Origin: Rhodobacteraceae bacterium KLH11
GTDB lineage: Bacteria; Pseudomonadota; Alphaproteobacteria; Rhodobacterales; Rhodobacteraceae
Assembly: GCA_000158135.1 (NCBI GenBank)
Contig: DS999531.1
Location: 1,330,135 to 1,379,283 of the forward strand
Direction: 5' to 3'
Length of the DNA: 49,149 nucleotides
Shown: piece by piece, positions 29,672 to 40,836 of the stretch
Layout: each line of letters begins with the position of its first letter
Numbering within the stretch: the first letter of the stretch is position 1
Notes under the pieces: model-generated
The model's database searches: none
Told to the model about the DNA's origin: nothing
Seen by the model: the letters and a program-made list of their open reading frames with translations, nothing else
Made by a program: the position numbers and the translations under genes

Positions 29672-29693
29672 CGCCAGATCATGCGATCTGGCG
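29672..29693 (+). promoter_or_regulatory. Stem-loop in the dnaA leader
   Basis: Perfect 9-bp arms cgccagatc/gatctggcg with loop atgc, about 100 bases before the dnaA start and without a T run. It lies in the 478-base gap 29315-29791, where I see no gene and no consensus DnaA boxes. Possible leader control of dnaA. Confidence 0.5.
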
Positions 29694-29791
29694 TAAGGGT
29701 ATCCGTGTGTGTGAACGCCATAAAACCGGGAAACCGGGCTATCTTGATAAGGCCGACAGGCCAATAAAGAATGGGATGCGTGAGGCGCCGA

Positions 29792-31174
29792 ATGACACAA
29801 GAGAAATGGGGACAACTGCGTAACAAATTGATGAAGGCGGTTGGGAAGAACAATTTTACCACCTGGATTGAACCTCTGAAGTTTCAGGAGTTGCAGGATG
29901 GTGTGGCTGTTTTTTCTGTACCGACCAACTTCATGGGCAACTATGTCAGTCAGAATTTCGCAGACCTTATTCTCTATGAGCTGAACACCTCGGGTGAGAG
30001 CGTACAGCGCCTGGCCTTTCGCACGGCGGCCAATTCCTCTGCCCGCCCCACGTTGACAGAAGAGACGAAACCTCTGAGCACGCCTGACGCCCGTCCTTCC
30101 GTTGCCGAGACACATAGTGATTCACTGGAGGCGTTGCAGGCCGCACCGCTGGATGCGCGTTTTACATTTGACAGCTTTGTTGTTGGCAAGCCCAACGAGC
30201 TGGCCCATGCTGCCGCACGCCGCGTTTCCGAGGGCGGCCCGGTCACGTTCAATCCGCTGGTTCTCTATGGTGGTGTGGGGCTGGGTAAAACCCACCTGAT
30301 GCATGCCATCGCATGGGAGCTGAAGACCAAAAGCCCCGAGTTGAATGTGCTCTACCTGTCGGCGGAACAGTTCATGTATCGCTTTGTTCAGGCCCTGCGC
30401 GAACGCCGGATGATGGATTTCAAGCATCTGTTCCGTTCGGTTGATGTGCTGATGGTGGATGATGTGCAGTTCATCGCGGGCAAAGACTCGACCCAGGAAG
30501 AGTTCTTTCACACCTTCAATGCGCTGGTGGATCAGAACAAACAGATCATCATCTCAGCCGACCGTGCCCCGGGTGAGATCAAGGATCTGGAAGATCGGGT
30601 GAAATCGCGGCTGCAATGCGGTTTGGTCGTTGATCTGCACCCGACCGACTATGAATTGCGTCTGGGCATCCTGCAGAACAAGGTGCAGCAATACAGCAGC
30701 ACCTATCCTGATCTGACGATCTCGGATGGGGTTCTGGAATTTCTCGCACAGCGTATCTCGACCAATGTGCGTGTGCTGGAAGGGGCCCTGACCCGGCTGT
30801 TCGCCTTTGCTTCGCTGGTGGGTCGCGAGATCGATATGGATCTGACGCAGGATTGTCTGGCCGACGTGCTGCGCATGTCCGAACGCAAGATCACCGTCGA
30901 AGAGATTCAGCGTAAGGTTTCAGAGTATTACAATATCCGTCTCAGTGATATCATCGGCCCCAAGCGCCTGCGGTCCTATGCCCGCCCGCGTCAGGTGGCG
31001 ATGTATCTGTGCAAGCAGCTGACCAGCCGGTCGCTGCCCGAGATTGGCCGCCGCTTTGGCGGACGTGACCACACCACTGTCATGCATGGCGTCAAACGCA
31101 TTGAAGAGCTGAAGCTGACCGATGGCCAGATCGCCGAGGATGTCGAGATGTTGCGCCGGGCGCTGGAAGCCTGA
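29792..31174 (+). CDS. dnaA: Chromosomal replication initiator DnaA
   Basis: 460 residues. Domain I is at the N-terminus (MTQEKWGQLRNKLMKAVGKN). The AAA+ domain has Walker A GGVGLGKTH and Walker B VLMVDDVQFI. Domain IV has the DNA-binding signature GGRDHTTVMHGVKRI. The start at 29792 is taken because the family N-terminus begins there. Downstream genes dnaN and recF follow in the same direction. Confidence 0.98.
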   Translation: MTQEKWGQLRNKLMKAVGKNNFTTWIEPLKFQELQDGVAVFSVPTNFMGNYVSQNFADLILYELNTSGESVQRLAFRTAANSSARPTLTEETKPLSTPDARPSVAETHSDSLEALQAAPLDARFTFDSFVVGKPNELAHAAARRVSEGGPVTFNPLVLYGGVGLGKTHLMHAIAWELKTKSPELNVLYLSAEQFMYRFVQALRERRMMDFKHLFRSVDVLMVDDVQFIAGKDSTQEEFFHTFNALVDQNKQIIISADRAPGEIKDLEDRVKSRLQCGLVVDLHPTDYELRLGILQNKVQQYSSTYPDLTISDGVLEFLAQRISTNVRVLEGALTRLFAFASLVGREIDMDLTQDCLADVLRMSERKITVEEIQRKVSEYYNIRLSDIIGPKRLRSYARPRQVAMYLCKQLTSRSLPEIGRRFGGRDHTTVMHGVKRIEELKLTDGQIAEDVEMLRRALEA

Positions 31175-31287
31175 TCATTTTTGCTCCGGGATTGCCCTGT
31201 GCCTGTCAGGTCAGGGCGGTTTCATGTGCGCAATAGTCCACGATTGGGTGCGAACTGACAGCAGAGTGGCCCGTGGGCCTTGACGCG

Positions 31288-31316
31288 TTGATCATTCCGA
31301 CCCAGAAAATCATAAA
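31288..31316 (+). promoter_or_regulatory. Possible promoter of dnaN
   Basis: ttgatc and cataaa are separated by 17 bases, 80 bases before the dnaN start, in a 221-base gap after dnaA. Confidence 0.35.
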
Positions 31317-31395
31317 AAATCCTTGTGCCTCAGGGCGGAACCGGTAACGTGCCAGTCCCGCCCATATACGCACTCAAGTCAGAGGAACTGAGGGT

Positions 31396-32517
31396 ATGAA
31401 GATCAGCATCGAACGCGGCACCCTTCTCAAGGCCGTCTCGCAGGCCCAATCTGTTGTCGAACGCCGCAATACAATTCCGATCCTGGCCAATGTGCTGATC
31501 GAAGCGGAAGGCGATCAGGCGCTGTTCCGCGCCACCGACCTGGATATTGAAGTGGTCGATAAGGCCCCGGCGCAGGTGGAAAAGGCCGGCGCGACCACGG
31601 TTGCCGCCACAACCCTGCATGAGATCGTGCGCAAGCTGCCTGATGGGGCGCTGGTGACGCTGACAGCCGACAGCGCAGCCGGGCGGTTGACGGTTGAGGC
31701 CGGGCGGTCGAACTTTTCGCTGGCGACGTTGCCGAAAGAGGATTTTCCGGTGATGGCGTCCTCGGAATATCAGTCGAACTTCACCGCATCGGCAGCTCTG
31801 CTGCGGCGGTTGTTCGACAAATCGAAGTTCGCGATTTCGACGGAAGAGACGCGATATTACCTGAACGGTGTCTACATGCATGTGGCGGATGGCTCTGACG
31901 GGGGCAAGGTGTTGCGCTGTGTGGCCACCGACGGGCACCGTCTGGCGCGCATTGATGCCGACCTGCCTGATGGGGCGGCCGACCTGCCGGGCGTGATTGT
32001 GCCGCGCAAAACCGTGGGCGAGCTGCGCAAGCTGCTGGATGATGACGAAATGGATATTGCGGTTTCCGTCAGCGAAACCAAAATACGCTTTGCGACGCCT
32101 GATATCACACTGACCTCGAAAGTGATCGATGGGACCTTCCCGGATTACACGCGTGTTATTCCACAGGGCAATACCCGTAAGCTTGAGGTGGATGCGGCAG
32201 AATTTGCACAGGCGGTGGATCGGGTAGCGACGGTTTCGTCTGAGCGATCCCGGGCGGTAAAGCTGCAGCTTGATGCGGACAAGTTGGTTTTATCGGTGAA
32301 TGCGCCAGATAGCGGTGCGGCTGAGGAAGAACTGGCCGTGGCCTATGGCGACGAACGGCTGGAGATCGGGTTCAACGCCAAGTATCTGCTGGAGATTGCG
32401 TCTCAGGTCGATCGTGAGAATGCGGTGTTCATGTTCAACTCGGCCGGTGATCCGACGCTGATGCGCGAGGGTAATGATCAAAGCGCGGTCTACGTGGTCA
32501 TGCCGATGCGTGTCTGA
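31396..32517 (+). CDS. dnaN: DNA polymerase III beta subunit (sliding clamp)
   Basis: 373 residues of three clamp domains, beginning MKISIERGTLLKAVSQAQSV and ending YVVMPMRV, the usual family ends. It tethers polymerase III to DNA. A start upstream is unlikely because the family begins exactly here. Confidence 0.98.
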   Translation: MKISIERGTLLKAVSQAQSVVERRNTIPILANVLIEAEGDQALFRATDLDIEVVDKAPAQVEKAGATTVAATTLHEIVRKLPDGALVTLTADSAAGRLTVEAGRSNFSLATLPKEDFPVMASSEYQSNFTASAALLRRLFDKSKFAISTEETRYYLNGVYMHVADGSDGGKVLRCVATDGHRLARIDADLPDGAADLPGVIVPRKTVGELRKLLDDDEMDIAVSVSETKIRFATPDITLTSKVIDGTFPDYTRVIPQGNTRKLEVDAAEFAQAVDRVATVSSERSRAVKLQLDADKLVLSVNAPDSGAAEEELAVAYGDERLEIGFNAKYLLEIASQVDRENAVFMFNSAGDPTLMREGNDQSAVYVVMPMRV

Positions 32518-32537
32518 TCGCGCTGACGCGCGATGCC

Positions 32538-32567
32538 TCCGGCGGGAGTACTTTTGAAAAGATGAAG
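32538..32567 (+). repeat. Shared intergenic motif, copy 2
   Basis: The tail gggagtacttttgaaa and then agatgaag matches the copy at 24648-24677 in order and spacing. It lies between dnaN and recF and runs into the recF ribosome site (gggagggg). Confidence 0.5.
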
Positions 32568-32576
32568 GGAGGGGTC

Positions 32577-33674
32577 ATGGGTTTGGCCCTGACCGAGCTT
32601 ACGGTCTCGCATTTTCGGTCTCATAAGCTGGCGCGCTTGTTCCTGGATGGGCGACCGGTAGCCCTTCACGGGCCAAACGGGGCGGGTAAGACCAATATTC
32701 TGGAAGCGGTGTCTTTGTTCTCGCCCGGGCGCGGGATACGGCGGGCGAGCGCGGCGGAGATGACGCGGCGGCCTGAGGCGCTGGGGTGGAAGCTGTCTGG
32801 CGTGCTGCGGGCACAGGGGCAGAGCTTTGAGGTTGAAACCTGGTCTGAAGGTGGCGCAGCGCGGCAGGTTCGGGTGGATGAGAAGGCTGCAAGTCAGATT
32901 GATCTGGGCAGGCTGACACGGGTGGTCTGGCTGATCCCGTCAATGGATCGGTTGTGGATCGAGGGCGCCGAGGGGCGGCGGCGGTTTTTGGATCGGATCG
33001 CGCTGAGTTTTGAGCCCAGTCATGCGCAGGCTTCACTGACATATGAAAAGGCAATGCGGGAGCGCAACCGGCTGCTGAAAGAACAGGTGCGCGATGCGCA
33101 TTGGTATGCGGCTCTGGAGGGGCAGATGGCCGAGATGGGGCATCGTATTCATTCTACCCGGTTGACAGCTTTGGAGCATCTGCGTGCCGCGCAGGACCAA
33201 GCGGAGACGGCATTTCCGTCAGCGGATCTGGAATTGGTGCAGACAGAGGGCGCGATGCCGGAAACGGCAGAAGACCTGCACGAGGCGCTGAACGAAAGCC
33301 GGTTCCGCGATTTGGCTGCCGGGCGGACGCTGGTTGGCCCGCATCGGTCGGACCTGTATGGGGTATTCGCGGCCAAGGGTGTGCCTGCGAAAGATTGTTC
33401 GACGGGTGAACAGAAGGCCCTGTTGGTCTCGTTGATTCTGTCAAATGCACGGGCGCTTGCGGCGATGGTCGGTGCCCCGCCGATTGTTCTGCTGGACGAG
33501 GTGGCCGCGCATCTGGATGCGGGGCGGCGCGCGGCGCTTTATGATGAGATCTGCGCGCTGGGCGCTCAGGCCTGGATGACGGGCACCGGGCCTGAGCTGT
33601 TTGCGGAATTGGGCGACCGGGCCCAGACGTTGATCGTGAGTGATGGCCTTGAGGGCTCGGTCGTTTCCGCTTAG
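32577..33674 (+). CDS. recF: DNA repair and replication protein RecF
   Basis: 365 residues, ABC-type ATPase. Walker A is HGPNGAGKTN, the signature is CSTGEQKALL and Walker B is PIVLLDEVAAHLD. RecF loads RecA at gaps. The start at 32577 is used because gggagggg lies before it. Its stop overlaps the convergent AhpD-like gene by 4 bases. Confidence 0.96.
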   Translation: MGLALTELTVSHFRSHKLARLFLDGRPVALHGPNGAGKTNILEAVSLFSPGRGIRRASAAEMTRRPEALGWKLSGVLRAQGQSFEVETWSEGGAARQVRVDEKAASQIDLGRLTRVVWLIPSMDRLWIEGAEGRRRFLDRIALSFEPSHAQASLTYEKAMRERNRLLKEQVRDAHWYAALEGQMAEMGHRIHSTRLTALEHLRAAQDQAETAFPSADLELVQTEGAMPETAEDLHEALNESRFRDLAAGRTLVGPHRSDLYGVFAAKGVPAKDCSTGEQKALLVSLILSNARALAAMVGAPPIVLLDEVAAHLDAGRRAALYDEICALGAQAWMTGTGPELFAELGDRAQTLIVSDGLEGSVVSA

Positions 33675-34237
33675 GCGGGTTCGTTGACTTTACGCTCCCA
33701 CAGGAAGCCGCGCATGACTTCGTCGACCGGGGTTTTTGCCATGTGGTTGACGTAGTTCGACATGGTTTTCTGCGCCAGACCCAGAACCACATCCAGAACC
33801 GCGCGGTGCGAATAGCCCGCATCGAAGAAGGCTTGCAGCTGTTCTTCGGTCGGGTTGCCACGGCTTTGCATCATCTGCAGGGTGAAGGTGCGCAGCGCCT
33901 CAAGCTTGGCCGACGGCAGCGGGGTTTCATTGCGCAGGGCTTCGGTAATCTCGTCCGAGACCTTCATCATCTTGGCGATACCGGTGTGGGCAGGTACGCA
34001 GTAGTGGCATTCGTTCTCCACGTTGATGGTCTGCCAGACGACGGTTTTCTCGTCATTGTCGAAATCGGTTTGCAGGAACAGACCGTGCAGGACCTGATAT
34101 CCTTCCAGATGCTGGGGGCTTTCCGCCATCACCTTGTGCAGACCGGGCAGGCGACCAAATGCGGCCTGAGACTTCTCCAGCAGTGGTTTGGAGCCTTCTG
34201 GGGCGGATTCGAGATCATGAGAGGGGAAGTTTGCCAT
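33671..34237 (-). CDS. AhpD-like carboxymuconolactone decarboxylase-family protein
   Basis: 188 residues. The CxxC-containing core is ENECHYCVPAHTGIAKMM, the AhpD active-site pattern (E..C..C...H). Such proteins are thiol-dependent peroxidases or related reductases. It is divergent from a TetR gene with two 16-bp palindromes between them, so it is probably the regulator's target. It converges with recF. Confidence 0.9.
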   Translation of the reverse strand: MANFPSHDLESAPEGSKPLLEKSQAAFGRLPGLHKVMAESPQHLEGYQVLHGLFLQTDFDNDEKTVVWQTINVENECHYCVPAHTGIAKMMKVSDEITEALRNETPLPSAKLEALRTFTLQMMQSRGNPTEEQLQAFFDAGYSHRAVLDVVLGLAQKTMSNYVNHMAKTPVDEVMRGFLWERKVNEPA

Positions 34238-34282
34238 ATCAAAACTCCTGTTTCTGGCGCGGTGAGTCGTATTTAGGCTTTA

Positions 34283-34322
34283 TTGAGTGGTCACTCAAGT
34301 ATATATTTGAGTGAATGCTCAA
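34283..34322. promoter_or_regulatory. Two palindromic operators for the TetR regulator
   Basis: ttgagtggtcactcaa at 34283-34298 and ttgagtgaatgctcaa at 34307-34322, with centres 24 bp apart, lie between the divergent AhpD-like and TetR genes. The 7-bp arms ttgagtg/cactcaa are the probable recognition half-sites. Confidence 0.75.
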
Positions 34323-34337
34323 GAATTGGTGTGTCCG

Positions 34338-34919
34338 ATGCCCCGCAAACCTTCTTATGACCGAGACGCCCTGATTGCGCAGGCGCGCGATATCTTCTGG
34401 CGTCAGGGTTGGGCGGGAACATCGCTGAAAGATCTGGAGAGCGAGCTCAAGCTGAAACCCGGCAGTTTTTATGCGGCTTTCGGGTCCAAAGATGCGCTTT
34501 ATGCTTTGGCGCTGCAGAAATACCTGCACGATAGTGTTGCGCGCATGCAGACCCTGGCCGAAGAGCTTGGGCCGCTGGGCGCGCTCAAGGCGCAGCCGTT
34601 GCTGGTGGTTGAGGCCGCGGACCCGCCGTCGCGGGTTTGTATGCTGGCCAAGACCTTTGCTGAGTTGCGGGCCCGGGATCATGAGCTTTCTGCCCAGGCC
34701 GGAGCGCATCTTGGTGAGATGCTGGAATGTTTTACCGCCTTGTTCCAACAGGCGCAGGCCCGCGGTGAGATTGGCGGGGATCATGATCCGGCACGGCTTG
34801 CGGCGCGGTATCAGTCTGACCTTATGGGGCTGCGTTTATCCGCCGACCGCGACGACGTGGATGCACGGGCGATCGCGTCCGATATCGCGTCCGATATCGA
34901 ACGGCTTCGCGCTACGTGA
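34338..34919 (+). CDS. TetR-family transcriptional repressor
   Basis: 193 residues from MPRKPSYDRD; an earlier GTG lies inside the second operator and is rejected. The N-terminal helix-turn-helix is ALIAQARDIFWRQGWAGTSL ... LKLKPGSFYAAFGSKDALY. The C-terminal ligand domain contains CMLAKTFAELRARDHELSAQ, resembling regulators of AhpD-like or nitroreductase genes. It probably represses itself and the divergent gene. Confidence 0.9.
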   Translation: MPRKPSYDRDALIAQARDIFWRQGWAGTSLKDLESELKLKPGSFYAAFGSKDALYALALQKYLHDSVARMQTLAEELGPLGALKAQPLLVVEAADPPSRVCMLAKTFAELRARDHELSAQAGAHLGEMLECFTALFQQAQARGEIGGDHDPARLAARYQSDLMGLRLSADRDDVDARAIASDIASDIERLRAT

Positions 34920-34955
34920 AATCCCCTTTTCAGACACAAAATATTGGGGGATCGC

Positions 34956-34984
34956 GTGACATTCCCCACCAGAGAACGTATAAG
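34956..34984 (+). promoter_or_regulatory. Probable promoter of gyrB
   Basis: gtgaca and tataag are separated by 17 bases, 28 bases before the gyrB start, a good vegetative promoter. An inverted repeat tgggg/cccca surrounds the -35 box. Confidence 0.55.
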
Positions 34985-35012
34985 TTACCAAAATAATATA
35001 GGTACTGACTGA

Positions 35013-37430
<2,418 letters not shown>

Positions 37431-37600
37431 GCTCATGTAGGTGCGCGCATAACACTGCGCGCATCCCATAAGTTTGCGTAGTTTGTCCATAGTTTTTGCG
37501 CAGTGGATACTGATTTCTGATCGCACGATCCGCGAAACGTTGCATGATGCGGCTATGCTTTACGAGGTCTCAACTTTACGGCAATGAAATCGTTGCGGGT

Positions 37601-37640
37601 CTGCGCGAAACACTCCTTCGGTGAAGTGTGCCTCGCGCAG
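37601..37640. terminator. Hairpin between convergent gyrB and ThDP-enzyme genes
   Basis: Outer arms ctgcgcga/tcgcgcag enclose a second pairing acact/agtgt around ttcg. It is 6 bases beyond the stop of the minus-strand operon. No T run; probably a shared end of transcription. The 215-base gap holds no gene. Confidence 0.45.
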
Positions 37641-37645
37641 AGTAT

Positions 37646-39427
37646 TTAGGTTGCGACGTGAGAAACGTCTTTGTCCGGCGAATAGATATCGAGGATGTTC
37701 CAATGTCCGGTCGTTGGTGTCGGGTTGTTGATCATTGGCACATCGAGCACGGTTGGCTTGCCACTCGCGATTGCCGCTTCCAATGCAGGCAACAACTCGT
37801 CAGCAGCGCTGAGCCTGTGCCCTTCTGCGCCATAAGCTCGTGCAATGTCTGCATAGCCCGGTCCGTTTGCGGGTGCGGCGGCTGATCCGGGGAACGTAGT
37901 CCCGTAGGTCAGACCGTAATGCGCCTTTTGCAGGCCCGCGATGGTGCCGAAGGCATTGTTGTTCATAACCAGCCAGATGATGCCCAGATCAAGCTCGACC
38001 GCCGTTGCCAGCATTGACGGGTTCTGACCGAAACCGCCATCGCCAACCAGACTGATCACCACTCGATCAGGTGCCGCCAGTTTCGCGCCGATCGCACCCG
38101 GAGGGCCAAAACCCATCGTTGCGAACCCGCCCGGGGTCAGGATAGAACCCGGTGTCAGGATATCGAACTGTTGCCCGACGCCGTTTTTGTTCCACCCAAC
38201 ATCCGTGGTGATGATGGCATCCTCGGGCAGTGCCTTGCGGGTATCTGCCAGAATACGCTCGGGCATCATTGGAAAGGCCGATGAGGTTGCCATTTCCACG
38301 TTGCGCGCTTTGAAGTCCGTCCGGAAGTCGGCAATCTTCTGTTCCAGCGCGGGGCGTTTGAAACCGTCCGGGTACATCTCGCGGGCAACGCGGTTGAGGA
38401 CTCGCAAAGCGGCCTTGGCGTCAGCAACGACGCCGATCTCGGTGGGATAGTTCCGGCCGATCTCTTGCGGTTCGATGTCGATATGAATGACCTTGGAGCC
38501 GGGAATGTTGAATGTGTATCCGGGGTACCAGCTGGAGCAATCGGCCTCCTTAAACCGGGTTCCCACGGCAAAGATGTAATCCGCATTCAGGCAGGACTGG
38601 TTGACCAGTTCAGTTCCCCAGAACCCGGTCATTCCCAGCACAAGCGGATGATCGTCCCGCAAAGCGCCTTTGCCCATCAGGGAATGCGCGACTGGCAGGC
38701 CCATATGTTCAACGAATTCGCGCAACTCTTCGCTGGCTTGCGCCAGAAGGATACCGCCGCCGACATAAGCAACCGGGTTGTCGGCCTGCGCCAGAGCCTC
38801 AATGATTTCACGCGCTGTTTCATCGTCAATCGACGGTTTCTTGAGCGCGCGGGTGTTGTCGCGGATACGGTCGAAACTGTCCAACGGGATCACCTCCGAG
38901 AAGATATCCATCGGTACATTGACCAGCACCGGTCCGGGCTGGCCGCTTTCGGCGAGGTGAAACGCCTTTTCCAGAATCTCGGCCATCAGATCTGCGCGAT
39001 CGACCCTCCAAGCGCGTTTGACAAAGGGGCGATAGATCTCCCACTGGGCGGCGTCCGCGTGCAGGTTCACTTCCTGATGCGGATGTTTGCCGTAGTAGTG
39101 CGTGGGAATGTCGCCCGCGATCACCACCATCGGGATACAGTCCAGTGCGGCGTTTGCGACCCCGGTGGCGCAATTGGTCAGTCCCGGGGAGAGGTGGGAC
39201 AGCACCACCGAGGCCGTGCCCGTCACGCGGGCATATGCATCCGCCGCGTGGCTGGCGATCTGTTCGTGTCGCACGGTGACGAAGTCAATCGGGCTTTCGG
39301 CCAAAGCGGCCAGAACCGCGATATTCGTGTGCCCGCACAGGCCGAATACATGCTTGACTTCGCGACGTTCGAGAAAGTCGACGATATGTTCGGCAACGGT
39401 TTTGCCTTCCAGTTTCGCTCCGTCCAT
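37646..39427 (-). CDS. Thiamine-diphosphate-dependent enzyme, acetolactate-synthase-like
   Basis: 593 residues in three domains. The catalytic glutamate is E55 (VRHEQIASHAADAYARVTG). The ThDP/Mg motif is VGDGGFGQN ... NNNAFGT near the C-terminus. It is neither a standard acetolactate synthase (no partner subunit) nor evidently Xsc. ThDP enzymes of this superfamily decarboxylate 2-oxoacids, transfer acyl groups, or cleave cyclic 1,2-diones hydrolytically. It is the last gene of its unit, sharing one base (TAATG) with the aldehyde dehydrogenase stop, so it may make the aldehyde used by that enzyme. The exact reaction is not known. Confidence 0.8.
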   Translation of the reverse strand: MDGAKLEGKTVAEHIVDFLERREVKHVFGLCGHTNIAVLAALAESPIDFVTVRHEQIASHAADAYARVTGTASVVLSHLSPGLTNCATGVANAALDCIPMVVIAGDIPTHYYGKHPHQEVNLHADAAQWEIYRPFVKRAWRVDRADLMAEILEKAFHLAESGQPGPVLVNVPMDIFSEVIPLDSFDRIRDNTRALKKPSIDDETAREIIEALAQADNPVAYVGGGILLAQASEELREFVEHMGLPVAHSLMGKGALRDDHPLVLGMTGFWGTELVNQSCLNADYIFAVGTRFKEADCSSWYPGYTFNIPGSKVIHIDIEPQEIGRNYPTEIGVVADAKAALRVLNRVAREMYPDGFKRPALEQKIADFRTDFKARNVEMATSSAFPMMPERILADTRKALPEDAIITTDVGWNKNGVGQQFDILTPGSILTPGGFATMGFGPPGAIGAKLAAPDRVVISLVGDGGFGQNPSMLATAVELDLGIIWLVMNNNAFGTIAGLQKAHYGLTYGTTFPGSAAAPANGPGYADIARAYGAEGHRLSAADELLPALEAAIASGKPTVLDVPMINNPTPTTGHWNILDIYSPDKDVSHVAT

Positions 39428-40836
39428 TACGCGACCTCCTGCCCGTAGAACTCACCAAACAGCTCCGGCTCCGAGGGGCGATCCTCAGGCGTAGGGCGGC
39501 TGACCCAGGTGTAGTTCATCATATGTTTCATGGTGACGTTTTCATTGGTGATGTTGCCGCCCCAGATGCCGCAGCCGAGGCTGCTGGTCATGGGCATGCC
39601 ATTGGTCCAGGCACCCGCATTGGCCTTGGATTGCGGCTGCCGCACCATCATGCGGCTGACCGGAGCCAGACGCGCCAAGCGATCGATGTGATCGTCATTG
39701 TGGCTGTAGATGCCGCAGGAATGGCCCTTGCCCCCGGTGTTGTAAATTTGGCTGACCGTTTCCAGCGCATCATCGAACGTGTCGAAGTGATAAAGCGCCA
39801 TCAGCGTGGTCAGTTTTTCCTTGGAGAACTTGTGCTGCGGGCCGATTTGCCCCTGATTTTCAACCATCAGGAATTTGCGATCTTCGGGGATCGAGAAACC
39901 GGCGACCTTGGCCGTTTGCTGCGGCGGACAGGCGATGGTCGGGAATGTACGGTTGCCCTTTTCATCCCACATGGCCGCTTCGAGCATGGCTTTCTCTTCT
40001 TCTGAGCACAGATACCCGCCTTCGGCCTCAAGCGCCTTGACCATATCGTCGTAAACCGAACGCTGGATAATGATGTTACCGTCGGCCGAGCAGCCTGACC
40101 CAAAGTCGGAGGTCTTTGAAATACGCGTGTTCCGCGCGGCGATGTCCAGATCAGCCGTATCGTCAATCACGATGGACGAATTGCCCGCGCCGACACCATA
40201 CGCCGGACGCCCCGAACTGTAGGCCGCTTTGACCATGGGCTTGCCCCCTGTCGCCAAAGTCAGGTCACAAATCTCCATCAGATGTTGCGTCAATGGGATC
40301 GACGGCTTGCGGATCGACTGGAACAAGTCCTCGGGGGCACCGGCGGCACGGCAGGCTGCGCGCATGACCTCGACCATCTCAAAGGTGGTATGGGCGGTTC
40401 GTGGGTGCGGGCTGAAGATGACCGCATTTCGGGCGTTCGCGGCGGACACGCCGGTCACCGGTGGTGTCATCGCCGGGTTGGTCATGGGGATCAGAGACGC
40501 GATCACACCGGCAGGTTTGGCATATTTCACCAGACCCTTTTCCTCATCAACCTCGACGATACCGGTCGATGGCGTGCGCAGGACATCACGCAATACCATG
40601 TGGATTTTGAACCGCTTCGCCGGGCGTCCTTCACGATCTCCGATGCCACTTTCGTCTACGCCTTGTTGGGCCAGACGCGTGAATGTTTTCTCATTCCCCG
40701 CATACCACGCAATGGCCTGAGACAGGCGGTCCAGCCTGTCCTGATCCCAATCCTCGATCTCGGCCATGGCCGCGCGCGCGCGTGCCAGCATATCGGCCGC
40801 CATATTGCGGTCGTTTTCAGTGAGCTCTTTGCCCAT
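39427..40836 (-). CDS. CoA-acylating aldehyde dehydrogenase (sulfoacetaldehyde dehydrogenase SauS-like)
   Basis: 469 residues. The catalytic cysteine is C249 in KTSDFGSGCSADGNIII; the region PMTNPAMTPPVTGVSA belongs to the acylating EutE/AdhE/SauS branch. It would turn an aldehyde and CoA into an acyl-CoA with NAD(P)+. SauS enzymes make sulfoacetyl-CoA, but no SauT-type ligase or sulfonate importer is seen, so the sulfonate assignment is weak. It overlaps the isomerase gene by 20 bases and is coupled to the ThDP gene. Confidence 0.82.
   Translation of the reverse strand: MGKELTENDRNMAADMLARARAAMAEIEDWDQDRLDRLSQAIAWYAGNEKTFTRLAQQGVDESGIGDREGRPAKRFKIHMVLRDVLRTPSTGIVEVDEEKGLVKYAKPAGVIASLIPMTNPAMTPPVTGVSAANARNAVIFSPHPRTAHTTFEMVEVMRAACRAAGAPEDLFQSIRKPSIPLTQHLMEICDLTLATGGKPMVKAAYSSGRPAYGVGAGNSSIVIDDTADLDIAARNTRISKTSDFGSGCSADGNIIIQRSVYDDMVKALEAEGGYLCSEEEKAMLEAAMWDEKGNRTFPTIACPPQQTAKVAGFSIPEDRKFLMVENQGQIGPQHKFSKEKLTTLMALYHFDTFDDALETVSQIYNTGGKGHSCGIYSHNDDHIDRLARLAPVSRMMVRQPQSKANAGAWTNGMPMTSSLGCGIWGGNITNENVTMKHMMNYTWVSRPTPEDRPSEPELFGEFYGQEVA

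Noticed and set aside
29315..29791. Replication origin between rpsT and dnaA
   Set aside because: No cluster of DnaA boxes (ttatncaca) and no AT-rich unwinding stretch was seen.
39427..40836. Firm assignment of the cluster to sulfoacetate or taurine breakdown
   Set aside because: Only the aldehyde dehydrogenase resembles SauS; there is no Xsc, SauT-type ligase or sulfonate exporter in the window.
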